Below are positions 32,235 to 39,923 of a stretch of DNA of 42,970 nucleotides, one piece after another. This DNA is from a virus, in IMG/VR virus record IMGVR_UViG_3300005534_000005, positions 1 to 42,970 of that record, one strand, 5' to 3'. The stretch's first letter is position 1. The number at the start of each line of letters is the position of its first letter. A model generated the notes under the pieces. The model had not been told where the DNA came from. It saw only the letters and a program-made list of their open reading frames with translations, and searched no databases. The position numbers were made by a program, and so were the translations under genes.

Positions 32235-32849
32235 ATGGCTGACACGAAGACCCGCAAGCGCGTCGCTACAACCAACGTGGACGAGCACAAGATCAGCATC
32301 TTCGGCCCACCCGACGAAGACGGGGAGCAGGGTATCGCTCACGTGTTCCATCCGACCGTGAAGGCGTGGCCGGAAGACATGCTTCACAAGATGGCGGTCT
32401 ACGGTTTCGCTCAAATCGCCAGCAACATCTACAACCGCGTGGACGATCAGTCCCCCGATAACGTGCTGGCGCTGATCCAAAAGCTTCACGATACCGTCTC
32501 CGATGGCACATGGACGCCCGGCCGCAACGTCTCGACCGGCGAACCGGACGACATCGTTCTCGCCATCGCGGAAGCAACCGGAATGCCTGTCCATGTCGTC
32601 CAAAACGACATCGAGGAGCGCGTTGCCTTGGACGAGCATGGTCAACCCATCAAGGACGCGCGCGGTCGCACGAAGCGCGTGTTCACGAAGGCCGTTCTCA
32701 AAGCGATGGAGCGTGATCCGCAGATTGCCCCGATCCTCGCTCGGCTCGCGGCCGAACGTGCGAAGGTGGCGAAGAAGGACGGTGCGACGACTGGCGGCCT
32801 TGACCTGTTCAAGCAGCATTCGCGGCACGTCTCCGCCGCCGCCAACTAA
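32235..32849 (+). CDS. Hypothetical early protein, possibly highly expressed
   Basis: 204 residues with AAAGGAA upstream and its own promoter candidate. Sequence: basic start (KTRKRVATTNVDEHK), HVFHPTVKAWPEDMLHKMAVYGFAQ, then QNDIEERVALDEHGQPIKDARGRTKRVFTKAVLKAM and a Lys/Ala-rich end. Similar proteins with this KMAVYGFAQ-type helix appear in other phage early regions, as I recall, without known function. It is flanked by hairpins on both sides, so it forms its own expression unit. Confidence 0.75.
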   Translation: MADTKTRKRVATTNVDEHKISIFGPPDEDGEQGIAHVFHPTVKAWPEDMLHKMAVYGFAQIASNIYNRVDDQSPDNVLALIQKLHDTVSDGTWTPGRNVSTGEPDDIVLAIAEATGMPVHVVQNDIEERVALDEHGQPIKDARGRTKRVFTKAVLKAMERDPQIAPILARLAAERAKVAKKDGATTGGLDLFKQHSRHVSAAAN

Positions 32850-32874
32850 CCTTCTACCGGCTCTTGCAAACCTT

Positions 32875-32900
32875 GACGGCTCGCCCTCGCGCGGGCCGTC
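32875..32900 (+). terminator. Terminator-like hairpin after the 32235 gene
   Basis: GACGGC (32875-32880) pairs with GCCGTC (32895-32900), with extra G-C pairing inside, followed by TCTTTATAT. A moderate intrinsic terminator is plausible. Confidence 0.55.
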
Positions 32901-32924
32901 TCTTTATATGGGGGACCATACACC

Positions 32925-33182
32925 ATGTCTCTATCGCCCGATCCTAAAGCCGTTGCTTCAATGGCTGGCTTTGACGATCTCCCTCCCGCTTTCCGCGACC
33001 TGCTCAACTACTCTCCCGTCACGATGCAACCAACTTCGCCCTCTAGCTACCCTTGCCGCACCGTCCTAAGCCTAATCGACCGCCACGGAGCGGCGAAGGT
33101 GCAAGTCGCTCTGATTAGCGCGCTAGGCATTGCAGCCGCAGACCCTGATCGTTTCCGAGACACGAAGACGGCAAACCGCTGA
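32925..33182 (+). CDS. Small hypothetical protein
   Basis: 85 residues. FDDLPPAFRDLLNY, then CRTVLSLIDRHGAAKVQVALISALGIAAADPDRFRD. The DLPPAFRDxxN pattern near the start and helical end are not linked to a function I know. Upstream sequence GGGGGACC gives a weak ribosome-binding site. Confidence 0.65.
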   Translation: MSLSPDPKAVASMAGFDDLPPAFRDLLNYSPVTMQPTSPSSYPCRTVLSLIDRHGAAKVQVALISALGIAAADPDRFRDTKTANR

Positions 33183-33250
33183 TCCTTCCGAGAAGGTCAT
33201 GTTTAACACATATCAATTGTGTTGAATTGACCGGCCGGACATGCAATCAT

Positions 33251-33284
33251 TTGGCCTCGCCTCCGTTTACAGGGGCGAGGCCAA
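33251..33284 (+). terminator. Strong hairpin in the gap 33183-33305
   Basis: A perfect 11-bp stem, TTGGCCTCGCC (33251-33261) with GGCGAGGCCAA (33274-33284), and a 12-base loop. No T-run follows, so it may be a processing or attenuation site and not a full terminator. The same gap has ACACA-TATCAAT-TGTGT (near 33206), a possible operator. Confidence 0.6.
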
Positions 33285-33305
33285 TCGCATTCAAGGGGCC
33301 GCCCG

Positions 33306-33701
33306 ATGACCGTCCTAGCCAATCAGCAAAAGCCGCGCATAGCGCTCGACACTCTCTTGGCTAGGGCTGCCCCGGCCCCTCGCCGTCCGGCCCCTCAGCG
33401 CCTCGCGCACGCGTCCCTAAGCGCCCTCGAAAGCGCCTCGTCCCTCAACCCCAACGGGGTGCGGCCCCCCCTCCTCGATCAACCCCTCGCCCTCGTCCTC
33501 TGCGTCACAGTCGCAACCTGTCAATCCTGCGGCTCCGTCCATCGTATGCCGGGAGCTAACGTCCTCGTCCGCTACGACCGAGCTGGCCTCCAGAACTCCA
33601 CGCACTGCCGACGCGAAACCCTCACTCCACAAATGCTCGGCCTCCCGCGCGACGTGAAGGAGTTCACGATCAGCGTCCCTTACTGCGAAGGATGCTTCTG
33701 A
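33306..33701 (+). CDS. Cysteine-rich hypothetical protein, probably zinc-binding
   Basis: 131 residues. The N-terminal 60 are Ala/Pro/Arg-rich. The C-terminal half has ATCQSCGSVH, THCRRE and PYCEGC: a CxxC pair, a single Cys and a final CxxC pair, fitting a zinc ribbon. Role unknown; DNA or RNA binding is possible. Confidence 0.7.
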   Translation: MTVLANQQKPRIALDTLLARAAPAPRRPAPQRLAHASLSALESASSLNPNGVRPPLLDQPLALVLCVTVATCQSCGSVHRMPGANVLVRYDRAGLQNSTHCRRETLTPQMLGLPRDVKEFTISVPYCEGCF

Positions 33702-33702
33702 C

Positions 33703-33900
33703 ATGCGCGACACTAGATGGAACGACGGCTCCCCGCGTCCCCGCCGCACTGGCGCATGGATACGAGGGAGCGAACATGGTGCGGCATGGGAGTACACGGC
33801 TAACCCGGAGCGCGCCAGTGGGGAGATGTACGAGTTCCCGCCACATATGACGGGAGCGCGCAATCCGTTCATCGAACGTAAGAGGCGCGCATCGTCGTGA
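33703..33900 (+). CDS. Small basic hypothetical protein
   Basis: 65 residues, basic and without hydrophobic segments (RWNDGSPRPRRTGAWIRG; PFIERKRRASS). Begins two bases after the previous stop and overlaps the next start (GTGA). Not recognised. Confidence 0.6.
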   Translation: MRDTRWNDGSPRPRRTGAWIRGSEHGAAWEYTANPERASGEMYEFPPHMTGARNPFIERKRRASS

Positions 33901-34079
33901 ACCGCCGCCGCGAACCTACCGTCCCCGTCTGCATCCGTATCCCGGAGAGCCTCAACATGGAACTCCGCATCCTACTCTGTGACCCGCGCACCGGCGCGCC
34001 GCGATACGGTACGTGGGGCCGCACCATAGAACGAGCTTTGCGCGAATGGGTGGAGGCGCAAAAGGTAGCTGCGCAGTAG
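33897..34079 (+). CDS. Small DNA-binding protein candidate (ribbon-helix-helix-like)
   Basis: 60 residues, GTG start. PVCIRIPESLNMELRILLCD followed by TWGRTIERALREWVEAQK resembles the strand-helix-helix order of Arc/MetJ-type dimeric DNA-binding proteins. If so it could control the early promoters. The match is by shape only. Confidence 0.5.
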   Translation: MNRRREPTVPVCIRIPESLNMELRILLCDPRTGAPRYGTWGRTIERALREWVEAQKVAAQ

Positions 34080-34114
34080 CGCCGGCTACATCTATCCACC
34101 TGTAGGAGTATCGT

Positions 34115-34474
34115 ATGGACTACGCTTCACTAACCGACAAGATGGCGTCATGGGTGGATCGCGTCGTCGCGGTCGCGGAGCGGCTCGCGCCGCACGCGGA
34201 CGCTACGGTGCGCGGGATGGCGGAGGAGCTTCACAACGTCGCTTCCGAAATCTCCGCTACTCACACGCAAGCAACGAACGTCGGCGCTGTGAGCGTCGAG
34301 AACCGCGGCACGCCCCGCACGAGCGAGGCGAACACCGTTGTGAAGACGGACGTGGGCGAAGTGGCGGCCGAACGTGTCGCGGATCACAGTGGGACGCTCG
34401 ATCAGAGTGGCACCGTTACCGCACCGGGAACGATCAATCCCGGAGTGCCGGCCGGCGCGGACCCGAAGCCCTAA
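34115..34474 (+). CDS. Hypothetical protein with low-complexity tail
   Basis: 119 residues. N-terminal helix pair (WVDRVVAVAERLAPHADATVRGMAEELHN) and a Thr/Val/Gly-rich C-terminal half ending PGVPAGADPKP. Has TAGGAG upstream. Function unknown. Confidence 0.65.
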   Translation: MDYASLTDKMASWVDRVVAVAERLAPHADATVRGMAEELHNVASEISATHTQATNVGAVSVENRGTPRTSEANTVVKTDVGEVAAERVADHSGTLDQSGTVTAPGTINPGVPAGADPKP

Positions 34475-34476
34475 GC

Positions 34477-34522
34477 GGAGAGTAGGGGAGGTACATCGTC
34501 TGTACCTCCCTGCCCTCTCTCC
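34477..34522 (+). terminator. Long two-part hairpin after the 34115 gene
   Basis: Inner stem GGGAGGTAC (34486-34494) with GTACCTCCC (34502-34510), outer stem GGAGAG (34477-34482) with CTCTCC (34517-34522). It begins at the stop codon and ends just before AAGGAG of the next gene. No T-run. Confidence 0.6.
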
Positions 34523-34533
34523 AAGGAGACACG

Positions 34534-34776
34534 ATGAGCGAACTATCCATCGACGCGCAGTTGAAGCTGCAAGAGGTCCGGCTACGCGTCCTCAACCGTG
34601 AGACTGTCACGATGGACGAGTATAGACAGTTGATGCACTCCCTGCGTGGGGATCGCGAGAACGCGGCCCGCGCACAAGCTGCCGCCTCGCGCGTGAAGCG
34701 CAAAGCGGAGAAGGGAGCCGCGCTCCCCTCTATCTCTCTCGACACACTCTTTCCAGGAACGAAAGCATCACAGTAG
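34534..34776 (+). CDS. Small helical hypothetical protein
   Basis: 80 residues, AAGGAG upstream. Helical, charged (QLKLQEVRLRVLNRETVTMDEYRQLMHSLR) with an Arg/Lys/Ala-rich middle and a loose C-terminus (LFPGTKASQ). Position just before the nuclease gene suggests a recombination or DNA-processing accessory; not proven. Confidence 0.65.
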   Translation: MSELSIDAQLKLQEVRLRVLNRETVTMDEYRQLMHSLRGDRENAARAQAAASRVKRKAEKGAALPSISLDTLFPGTKASQ

Positions 34777-34816
34777 CACCTTCCCAACACACTTCTAACT
34801 CAGAGCGGGGATCACC

Positions 34817-35776
34817 ATGTCAGACGAAACAAGCACGCCGCTGTTCCCTCGTGTGATCGACAATACGATGTACAGTGATTGGAAGGCGTGTCCTCATCGC
34901 TTCTTCCGCCGCCATTGTCAAGGACTGACCAGGGGCGGCCCGAACGTCCATCTTCACTTCGGAGGAGCGTTCGCGGCCGCCCAAGAGACAGTGCGGCTCG
35001 AATGGCTCGAACACTACGATCTTGAAGATGCCGTCAAGGCCGGCTGTGAGCGGTTCATCGACTATTGGGGCGACTTCGAGATGCCCGAATACGCGAACCA
35101 AACGATGCTCAACAAGTCCCTCGCGGCCGGCCTGATCGCCGTCCAAGAATACTACCGACAGTGGCCGCTAGACGAAGACCCTCTCACCATCTACATACAT
35201 GAAGGAAAGCCGGCCGTCGAGTTTAGCTTCGCCCTCCCCATTCCTGGTAGTCGCCATCCGACCACGGATGAGCCGCTCGTCTACTGCGGCCGGTTCGACA
35301 TGATCGGCGCGCTCGGCTCCTCCCTCCACGGACTTGACGACAAGACGACATCTTCCCTCGGCCAGCATTGGCGGAACCAATGGAAGCTCCGCTCCCAATT
35401 CACCGGCTACGTGTGGGGCGCGCGTGAGTATGGGCTGCACCTGGACGGCTTCATCATCCGAGGAACTTGTATCCTCAAATCGAGCGTCACGTTCGATGAA
35501 GCGTCCGTCCCCTGCCCACCGCACAAGGTCGAGCGTTGGCTTGCCCAACTGTGTGAAGACACGAAACGGATGAGTGAGCAGTTCCGCGCGTGTGAGGTTG
35601 CATCTGCTCTCCATCAACATCAAGAGCCGCATCCCTTCGGCCGCAATCTCGACCACGCTTGCAGCGACTTCAATGGCTGTGCCTACCTCGATCTATGTTC
35701 GGCCGAACGGCCAGAAGCATGGCTCGATGACTTCATCGTAGAGCGGTGGAACCCACTCACGCGGCAAGGAGCATAA
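34817..35776 (+). CDS. PD-(D/E)XK nuclease with Cas4/AddB-like iron-sulfur motif
   Basis: 319 residues. Nuclease elements: HLHFGGAFA (His47), VEFSF (Glu135), GRFDMIG (D161) and LDDKTTS (D174/D175, K176), then QFTGYVWGAR, the RecB-type QxxxY-like segment. Cys25 plus three Cys in the C-terminus (C282, C288, C294) match the four-cysteine iron-sulfur cluster of AddB and Cas4 nucleases. Such enzymes process DNA ends. The neighbouring Sak4-like ATPase two genes downstream makes a recombination pair likely. Confidence 0.85.
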   Translation: MSDETSTPLFPRVIDNTMYSDWKACPHRFFRRHCQGLTRGGPNVHLHFGGAFAAAQETVRLEWLEHYDLEDAVKAGCERFIDYWGDFEMPEYANQTMLNKSLAAGLIAVQEYYRQWPLDEDPLTIYIHEGKPAVEFSFALPIPGSRHPTTDEPLVYCGRFDMIGALGSSLHGLDDKTTSSLGQHWRNQWKLRSQFTGYVWGAREYGLHLDGFIIRGTCILKSSVTFDEASVPCPPHKVERWLAQLCEDTKRMSEQFRACEVASALHQHQEPHPFGRNLDHACSDFNGCAYLDLCSAERPEAWLDDFIVERWNPLTRQGA

Positions 35777-35780
35777 CACG

Positions 35781-36077
35781 ATGTCACAGCACAAACGTAT
35801 GCCGAAGGAACAGGCACTAAACATCCTTCGCGCTCTTGGCGTGAGTGAGCGGGAAGCGGAGGAACACTACAAGAAGCACGATGAGACCATACGGCTCGGC
35901 GAGGAACTCTATCGCTACGAGCGCGAGATCATGGGCATCGACGACATGCAGCAAGCGATCCTAGTCGCGGCTCACAATCTCCTCGTGCTTCTCAAGGAGG
36001 GCCGCCGGGAACTCGATCCCGCCCACTATGCGATGATACACGCTCTCCTCTCTAGCGGTATAGGGGCGGCCCGATGA
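35781..36077 (+). CDS. Hypothetical protein between nuclease and Sak4-like ATPase
   Basis: 98 residues. A short HTH-like or helical beginning (MPKEQALNILRALGVSEREAEEHYKKHD), then a helical end (HYAMIHALLSSGIGAAR). The first third resembles a UBA-like or winged-helix turn. ATGA overlap with the ATPase gene. Probably part of the recombination unit. Confidence 0.65.
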   Translation: MSQHKRMPKEQALNILRALGVSEREAEEHYKKHDETIRLGEELYRYEREIMGIDDMQQAILVAAHNLLVLLKEGRRELDPAHYAMIHALLSSGIGAAR

Positions 36078-36913
36078 AGTCCAACGTCATAATCCAAGGC
36101 GACATCGGAACGGGCAAAACCCGCTCCCTCATCACGCTCCTCCCTACCTACATTGACGAGCGCGGGAAGGAACACGAAGGAGTCGGCCTCGAACGTGTCG
36201 GCGTCATATCAATGGAACCCGGTGGCGAGGCCACCCTCGGCCGGAACTTATGTGGCGCTCCCAACGCGCACTCTCACGTAATCCATCAGAAGTTCATTCC
36301 CGCCGTTGACGTTCCTTGGGAGACACTCGCTCAATACGTAGAACTAGCCAACCGCCTACCTCTCAAAACACTCCTCGAAACGACCGATCCACAGAAGAAC
36401 CGTTACCGGCAGTTCGTCGAGCTATACTCGACGTGTGCTGACTATGTGTGCGATCACTGTGGAGAGAGCTTCGGTCATATCGACGGATGGACCGACAAGA
36501 TGGCGATAGGGATCGACGCCTTGACCGGCCTCACGCGCGCCGCGATCCAGAACCTCGTAGGCGGCAAGCCTATCCGCTCACTGCCAGAGATCGGTACCAT
36601 CATGGAGTTCATAGAGAGCTTCCTTGATAAGTTTTGGTCATCGACCAAGTGCAGTGCGATCCTCCTCGCCCATATCGACCGGGAGCAATCGCCGCTCACC
36701 GGCATGTCCACGCTAACCATCCACACTATCGGCCAGAAGCTCGCACCGAAGATCGTGAAGAAGCCCGATGAGGTCATCACGTCCTATGTAGCCGATGGCA
36801 CCTACCTATGGTCCACCGAGCCGACCGGGACGGAGGTACAGAAGCGTCGTCGGTTGCCGCTCTCTAGCCGCATACCAGCCGACTTCCGGGAGGTCTTCAA
36901 TGAGCGAGCGTGA
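36074..36913 (+). CDS. Sak4-like RecA-fold ATPase
   Basis: 279 residues. Walker A at the very N-terminus, GDIGTGKT (9-16), then VGVISMEPGGEATLG, a Cys pair (CDHCGE) in the middle, WTDKMAIGIDALTGLTR and a Walker B-like AILLAHIDRE. The size, early Walker A and order match phage Sak4/AAA_24 annealing-type ATPases, which help phage recombination. The nuclease gene just upstream supports this. Confidence 0.75.
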   Translation: MKSNVIIQGDIGTGKTRSLITLLPTYIDERGKEHEGVGLERVGVISMEPGGEATLGRNLCGAPNAHSHVIHQKFIPAVDVPWETLAQYVELANRLPLKTLLETTDPQKNRYRQFVELYSTCADYVCDHCGESFGHIDGWTDKMAIGIDALTGLTRAAIQNLVGGKPIRSLPEIGTIMEFIESFLDKFWSSTKCSAILLAHIDREQSPLTGMSTLTIHTIGQKLAPKIVKKPDEVITSYVADGTYLWSTEPTGTEVQKRRRLPLSSRIPADFREVFNERA

Positions 36914-37403
36914 GCCGACAGTAGAGGCGATGGCACTCGCCGCTCACATTCGGGCGACGATGGCAAACCCGAGAAAAAGCTCGCGGGAATGCGCTCTTGA
37001 TATTGATGCGCTCGCCGCTAGCCGTGTAGCCGAGCGGGATGCAGAGATCGCCGAACTCGAAGCGGGCGCGGAATTGGCTTTGACGTATCATGGTCGTCTT
37101 GAACGAGCAGATGCAGAGATCACCGCTCTGCGGGCGCAGCTAGAGTGGCGGCCTATTGGGACGGCTCGCGGAACCGACCCGGTTCTGGTTGTAGATGCCT
37201 ACGGGGATCAGTGGATTGCTTATCAAGCTTTGGGCGATGAAGGTATGGAGTGGCGCTCCAACGGCGAAGGAGTGCCAACTTCTCCGATAGCTTGGCGCGC
37301 CCACTACCCACCCCTCCCGGCCACACCGGCACCAGTACGGAAGGAGACACATCATCATGATGACGCGTCGCGAAAAAGACCGCCGACACAAGGACATCGC
37401 TAA
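36900..37403 (+). CDS. DUF551-like protein with coiled-coil start
   Basis: 167 residues from ATG 36900, overlapping the previous gene by 14 bases; the longer frame upstream is not coding. Residues 40-80 are a charged helix (ERDAEIAELEAGAEL), then LEWRPIGTARGTDPVLVVDAYGDQW, the pattern of DUF551-type phage proteins, and WRAHYPPLPATPAP. First member of a small cassette with similar neighbours to other phages' accessory genes. Confidence 0.7.
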   Translation: MSEREPTVEAMALAAHIRATMANPRKSSRECALDIDALAASRVAERDAEIAELEAGAELALTYHGRLERADAEITALRAQLEWRPIGTARGTDPVLVVDAYGDQWIAYQALGDEGMEWRSNGEGVPTSPIAWRAHYPPLPATPAPVRKETHHHDDASRKRPPTQGHR

Positions 37404-37560
37404 TCAAATAGCGGAGCCTGAATACCTGCAAAAATTGCGTCGGCAAGCTGAACAGATCGAACAGCAAAAACGCATGGATCGGGAAGATGCGATATACGAG
37501 ATGGAAGCTAACCGGCTACGCGAGAAAATCAGGAAAGCGGGTCATATTCCGGTCTGCTGA
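37357..37560 (+). CDS. Small coiled-coil protein
   Basis: 67 residues, very charged and helical (RREKDRRHKDIANQIAEPEYLQ; QAEQIEQQKRMDREDAIYEME). Strong ribosome-binding site (GGAAGGAGA). Codons are less GC-rich than those of flanking genes. Function unknown. Confidence 0.65.
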   Translation: MMTRREKDRRHKDIANQIAEPEYLQKLRRQAEQIEQQKRMDREDAIYEMEANRLREKIRKAGHIPVC

Positions 37561-37578
37561 ATACGGAAGGAGAGAGTA

Positions 37579-37779
37579 ATGGCTGACCACCCCAAATTTA
37601 GTCCAGGTGGTGTGTGGGTGCGAAACACCGACAATCGCGCTTTTGTGTGCCTTGGCATCATTTCGTATGTTGATCCTTGCCGTGAAAATCACGCTGCGGC
37701 GGTTTTGCACAATTCCGGGAGTAATGAGTATGTGGCCGCACCGCCGGCTCAACTCTGGAAACAGTTCCGACCCACATAA
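37579..37779 (+). CDS. Small hypothetical protein of the accessory cassette
   Basis: 66 residues. GGVWVRNTDNRAFVCLGIISYVD, AAAVLHNSGSNEYV, then QLWKQFRPT: a beta-rich small domain. Its leader and first codons (37565-37586) match those of the next gene (37780-37801) at 21 of 22 bases. Confidence 0.65.
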   Translation: MADHPKFSPGGVWVRNTDNRAFVCLGIISYVDPCRENHAAAVLHNSGSNEYVAAPPAQLWKQFRPT

Positions 37780-37793
37780 GGAAGGAGAGGGTA

Positions 37794-38291
37794 ATGGCTG
37801 AGCGGGAAGAACTGTTACCGTGTCCGTTCTGCGGCAGCGCGGCTGAGTACGACAGCCAAAGGTGGCGTCCAGCGTACCGCGCCGAGTTTAAGTCGCTGAC
37901 CGGGCACGCGATCACCTGCTCGACCTGCGAGGCTGAGATCGGCCTGTTCGAGTGCTATGAAGATGCAGCCGCAGCATGGAACCGACGTATCTTGCCGCTC
38001 ACACCGACTACCTCTCAGGTGTCACCCGATGCGGAGGCGGTAGCGCGCTCCGTCATGGCTGCGCACCGCGGCGACGTTACCGGGAAGGGGCCGCACAATC
38101 TCGTAGATTGGGAAGGGCTTACTCGGAAATACACGGCCGCCATCACCCAGGCCGTGGAACGGGAGCGTAAGGAAATACTTAGAGCTATCTTTGTTATTCG
38201 CGACAAGTACGGAAGGTCTCTTGACTGGTGTAATGCACTTAATGCGATACAAGATGTAATCCGCGCCCGCTCACAGGGAGGAAACAAGTAG
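37794..38291 (+). CDS. Lar-like zinc-ribbon protein with helical extension
   Basis: 165 residues. LLPCPFCGSAAEY, ITCSTCEAEIGLFE and DAAAAWNRR match the restriction-alleviation (Lar) family, which has two CxxC pairs binding zinc. Some Lar proteins weaken host restriction. Residues about 70-165 are an extra helical region (SPDAEAVARSVMAAHRGDV; AVERERKEILRAIFVIRDKYG). Antirestriction function is inferred from the family name only. Confidence 0.75.
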   Translation: MAEREELLPCPFCGSAAEYDSQRWRPAYRAEFKSLTGHAITCSTCEAEIGLFECYEDAAAAWNRRILPLTPTTSQVSPDAEAVARSVMAAHRGDVTGKGPHNLVDWEGLTRKYTAAITQAVERERKEILRAIFVIRDKYGRSLDWCNALNAIQDVIRARSQGGNK

Positions 38292-38641
38292 TGACTAATC
38301 GCAACTGCAATCGTCCTAACGGCTGCACTTGCCGCACTGGTGAAGATAGCCGCTTCTGTCCTTTCTCTACAGACGTGAAGCCGCGCTCTACCATCGATCA
38401 CAACCTCTACAACGCGTCGGAGGAAGAAGCCGCGCTCGCTACCTTCCGCCGGGACTACGCGGACTTGTGGGGGCCGCTCTGCCGCGCCTGCGACATTCCC
38501 CTCGCGGCAGTCCGCAAAGAGCCTCCGCAAGTCGTCGTTTCGATGATCCTTATCCGGCTCCAACAACGCTTCGATCGTGAACTTCTCCATCTTCGTGCCC
38601 GCTGTGCGCGGCTCGAAAAGCAACTAGGAATGAAGGAATAA
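38291..38641 (+). CDS. Cysteine-containing hypothetical protein
   Basis: 116 residues, GTG start overlapping the previous TAG. Cysteines at the N-terminus (NRNCNRPNGCTCRTG, RFCPFS) and middle (PLCRACDIP), then a helical end (ILIRLQQRFDRELLHLRARCARLEKQLG). It may bind zinc. Not recognised. Confidence 0.65.
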   Translation: MTNRNCNRPNGCTCRTGEDSRFCPFSTDVKPRSTIDHNLYNASEEEAALATFRRDYADLWGPLCRACDIPLAAVRKEPPQVVVSMILIRLQQRFDRELLHLRARCARLEKQLGMKE

Positions 38642-38755
38642 AAGAATGGGACCAGTCGGCGGTGTCCCTAACAACACCGACAGCCTGCGGTGCTTAGCTG
38701 GCACGGCTCCTTCGGCACGTGGCAGGCATCTTACCTCGAAAGGATGGAACGCAAA

Positions 38756-39262
38756 ATGACTATCAACGTCCACGACTTCCGTGAATACGTCGTCGCTCCC
38801 TCCTGTGCGCTATGCGCGGAGCTGGCGGCCGTTCCTGCACCTAAATTCATCGAAGACCTGATCGTTGCGACGGCCGCGCAGGAGACAGCAATCGGCCGCT
38901 GGCTGCATCAAGGCGGCGCTGGCGATGCCGTCTCCATCTACCAGTTCGAGCCGGCCTCGCTCGACAGTCTCATGAAGGACTATATCATCCCGGCGAAGGA
39001 CAATCGCTTCGCCAAACTCCTCATCGCCTCACGCGTCGGCGTCTCCGTTCCTGCGGTAGACGAAGTGAAATGGAACCTACGCTTCGCTACCGTCATGGCC
39101 CGCCTGTACTACTACCGCGTCCCACAAGGTCTCCCTCTCACCACATCCTTCCAAACGCTATGGGAATACTACAAGAAGTACTGGAACACCGACCTCGGTA
39201 GCGCGACCGAAGCGAGCTTCGCGAACGCTCTCAAAGCCTATACCGATCTGCCGCACTCCTGA
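38756..39262 (+). CDS. Lysozyme-like phage protein (putative endolysin or virion muralytic protein)
   Basis: 168 residues from ATG 38756; ATG 38744 is an alternative. VATAAQETAIGRWLHQGGAG (catalytic-Glu position E43) and IYQFEPASLDSL, then VKWNLRFATVMARLYYYRVPQGLP and WEYYKKYWNTDLGSATE. I recall phage proteins with the pattern AAQE...GxYQMEPAT...YWKxxYNTxxGxGT that are annotated as structural or lysozyme-like, so the fold may be transglycosylase-like. No signal peptide. It is the only lysis-enzyme candidate seen outside the virion proteins, yet lies in the replication arm, about 10 kb from the holin candidates. Confidence 0.6.
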   Translation: MTINVHDFREYVVAPSCALCAELAAVPAPKFIEDLIVATAAQETAIGRWLHQGGAGDAVSIYQFEPASLDSLMKDYIIPAKDNRFAKLLIASRVGVSVPAVDEVKWNLRFATVMARLYYYRVPQGLPLTTSFQTLWEYYKKYWNTDLGSATEASFANALKAYTDLPHS

Positions 39263-39431
39263 GAGGCACCGGCTCAGGATGCGGCAGACGAGGGAGCGTC
39301 GAGCGCGGCCGTGGAGTTAGCCTCCCCCGCTCCTCCACAGCTTGAAGCTCCGCTCCCTCACCCCATTCGACGCGAGAGCGTCGTCCACCCGCACAACCTT
39401 GTGCAACCTCTAAACAGAAGGAAACATCAAA
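39263..39431 (+). other. Gap with two hairpins before the SSB-like gene
   Basis: CGACGC GAGA GCGTCG (39368-39383) is a 6-bp stem with a GAGA tetraloop, and GCACAA CC TTGTGC (39391-39404) is an adjacent stem. AGAAGGAAA and the GTG start follow. An open frame crossing this gap (39311-39703) overlaps the SSB-like gene out of frame and has no ribosome-binding site. Confidence 0.55.
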
Positions 39432-39923
39432 GTGAAGTCACAAAACACCGTCTTCGATCCGAACCAGTTCCTCGAAAGCCAGCACAAGGGGAACGTCGAT
39501 ACGTCCTACGTCCTGCCGGACGAGGGCGAGTACATGGCGCAGACCACGGACAAGATCACCGTTCGGAGCGGTCTCATCGAGAAGGGCGACCGCGCGGGAC
39601 AGCCGTGGGCTTCCATCGAACTGCAATGGGAGATACAGGACGAGAACCTCAAGCAGAAGATGAACATGGACAAAGTGTTCGTCCGACAGGGGATCATGCT
39701 TGACCTCGACGCCAACAATCAAATCGATTGGGGGACGAACAAGAACATGCGGCTCAAGCGTCTCATCGACGCGACCGGCCTCAACAGCCAGAAGAACTTT
39801 TCCCTCAACATGTTGAAGTTCCAGCCCGGCTATGTGAAGGTCGAACACCGGAAGATCGAAGGCATGGATGACCTCATGGCCGAGGTAACTCGTGTCGTCA
39901 ACATCAGCAAGGCGGCGCGGTGA
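39432..39923 (+). CDS. Single-strand DNA-binding-like (DUF669-type) protein
   Basis: 163 residues, GTG start with AGAAGGAAA upstream. DTSYVLPDEGEYMAQTTDKIT, WASIELQWEIQDENLK and VFVRQGIMLDLDANNQIDWG form a beta-rich N-terminal region; MRLKRLIDATGLNS and a charged EVTRVVNISK end follow. The order resembles phage DUF669/SSB-like proteins, which bind single strands during replication. The replication neighbours support this. Confidence 0.6.
   Translation: MKSQNTVFDPNQFLESQHKGNVDTSYVLPDEGEYMAQTTDKITVRSGLIEKGDRAGQPWASIELQWEIQDENLKQKMNMDKVFVRQGIMLDLDANNQIDWGTNKNMRLKRLIDATGLNSQKNFSLNMLKFQPGYVKVEHRKIEGMDDLMAEVTRVVNISKAAR

Noticed and set aside
38646-38740. GC-rich folded stretch before the lysozyme-like gene considered as a tRNA
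   Set aside because: No T-loop consensus, no anticodon arm of proper size and no CCA-type end.
39311-39703. A 130-codon frame before and inside the SSB-like gene
   Set aside because: No ribosome-binding site, shifted composition (His/Arg/Pro-rich) and overlap with a better gene.
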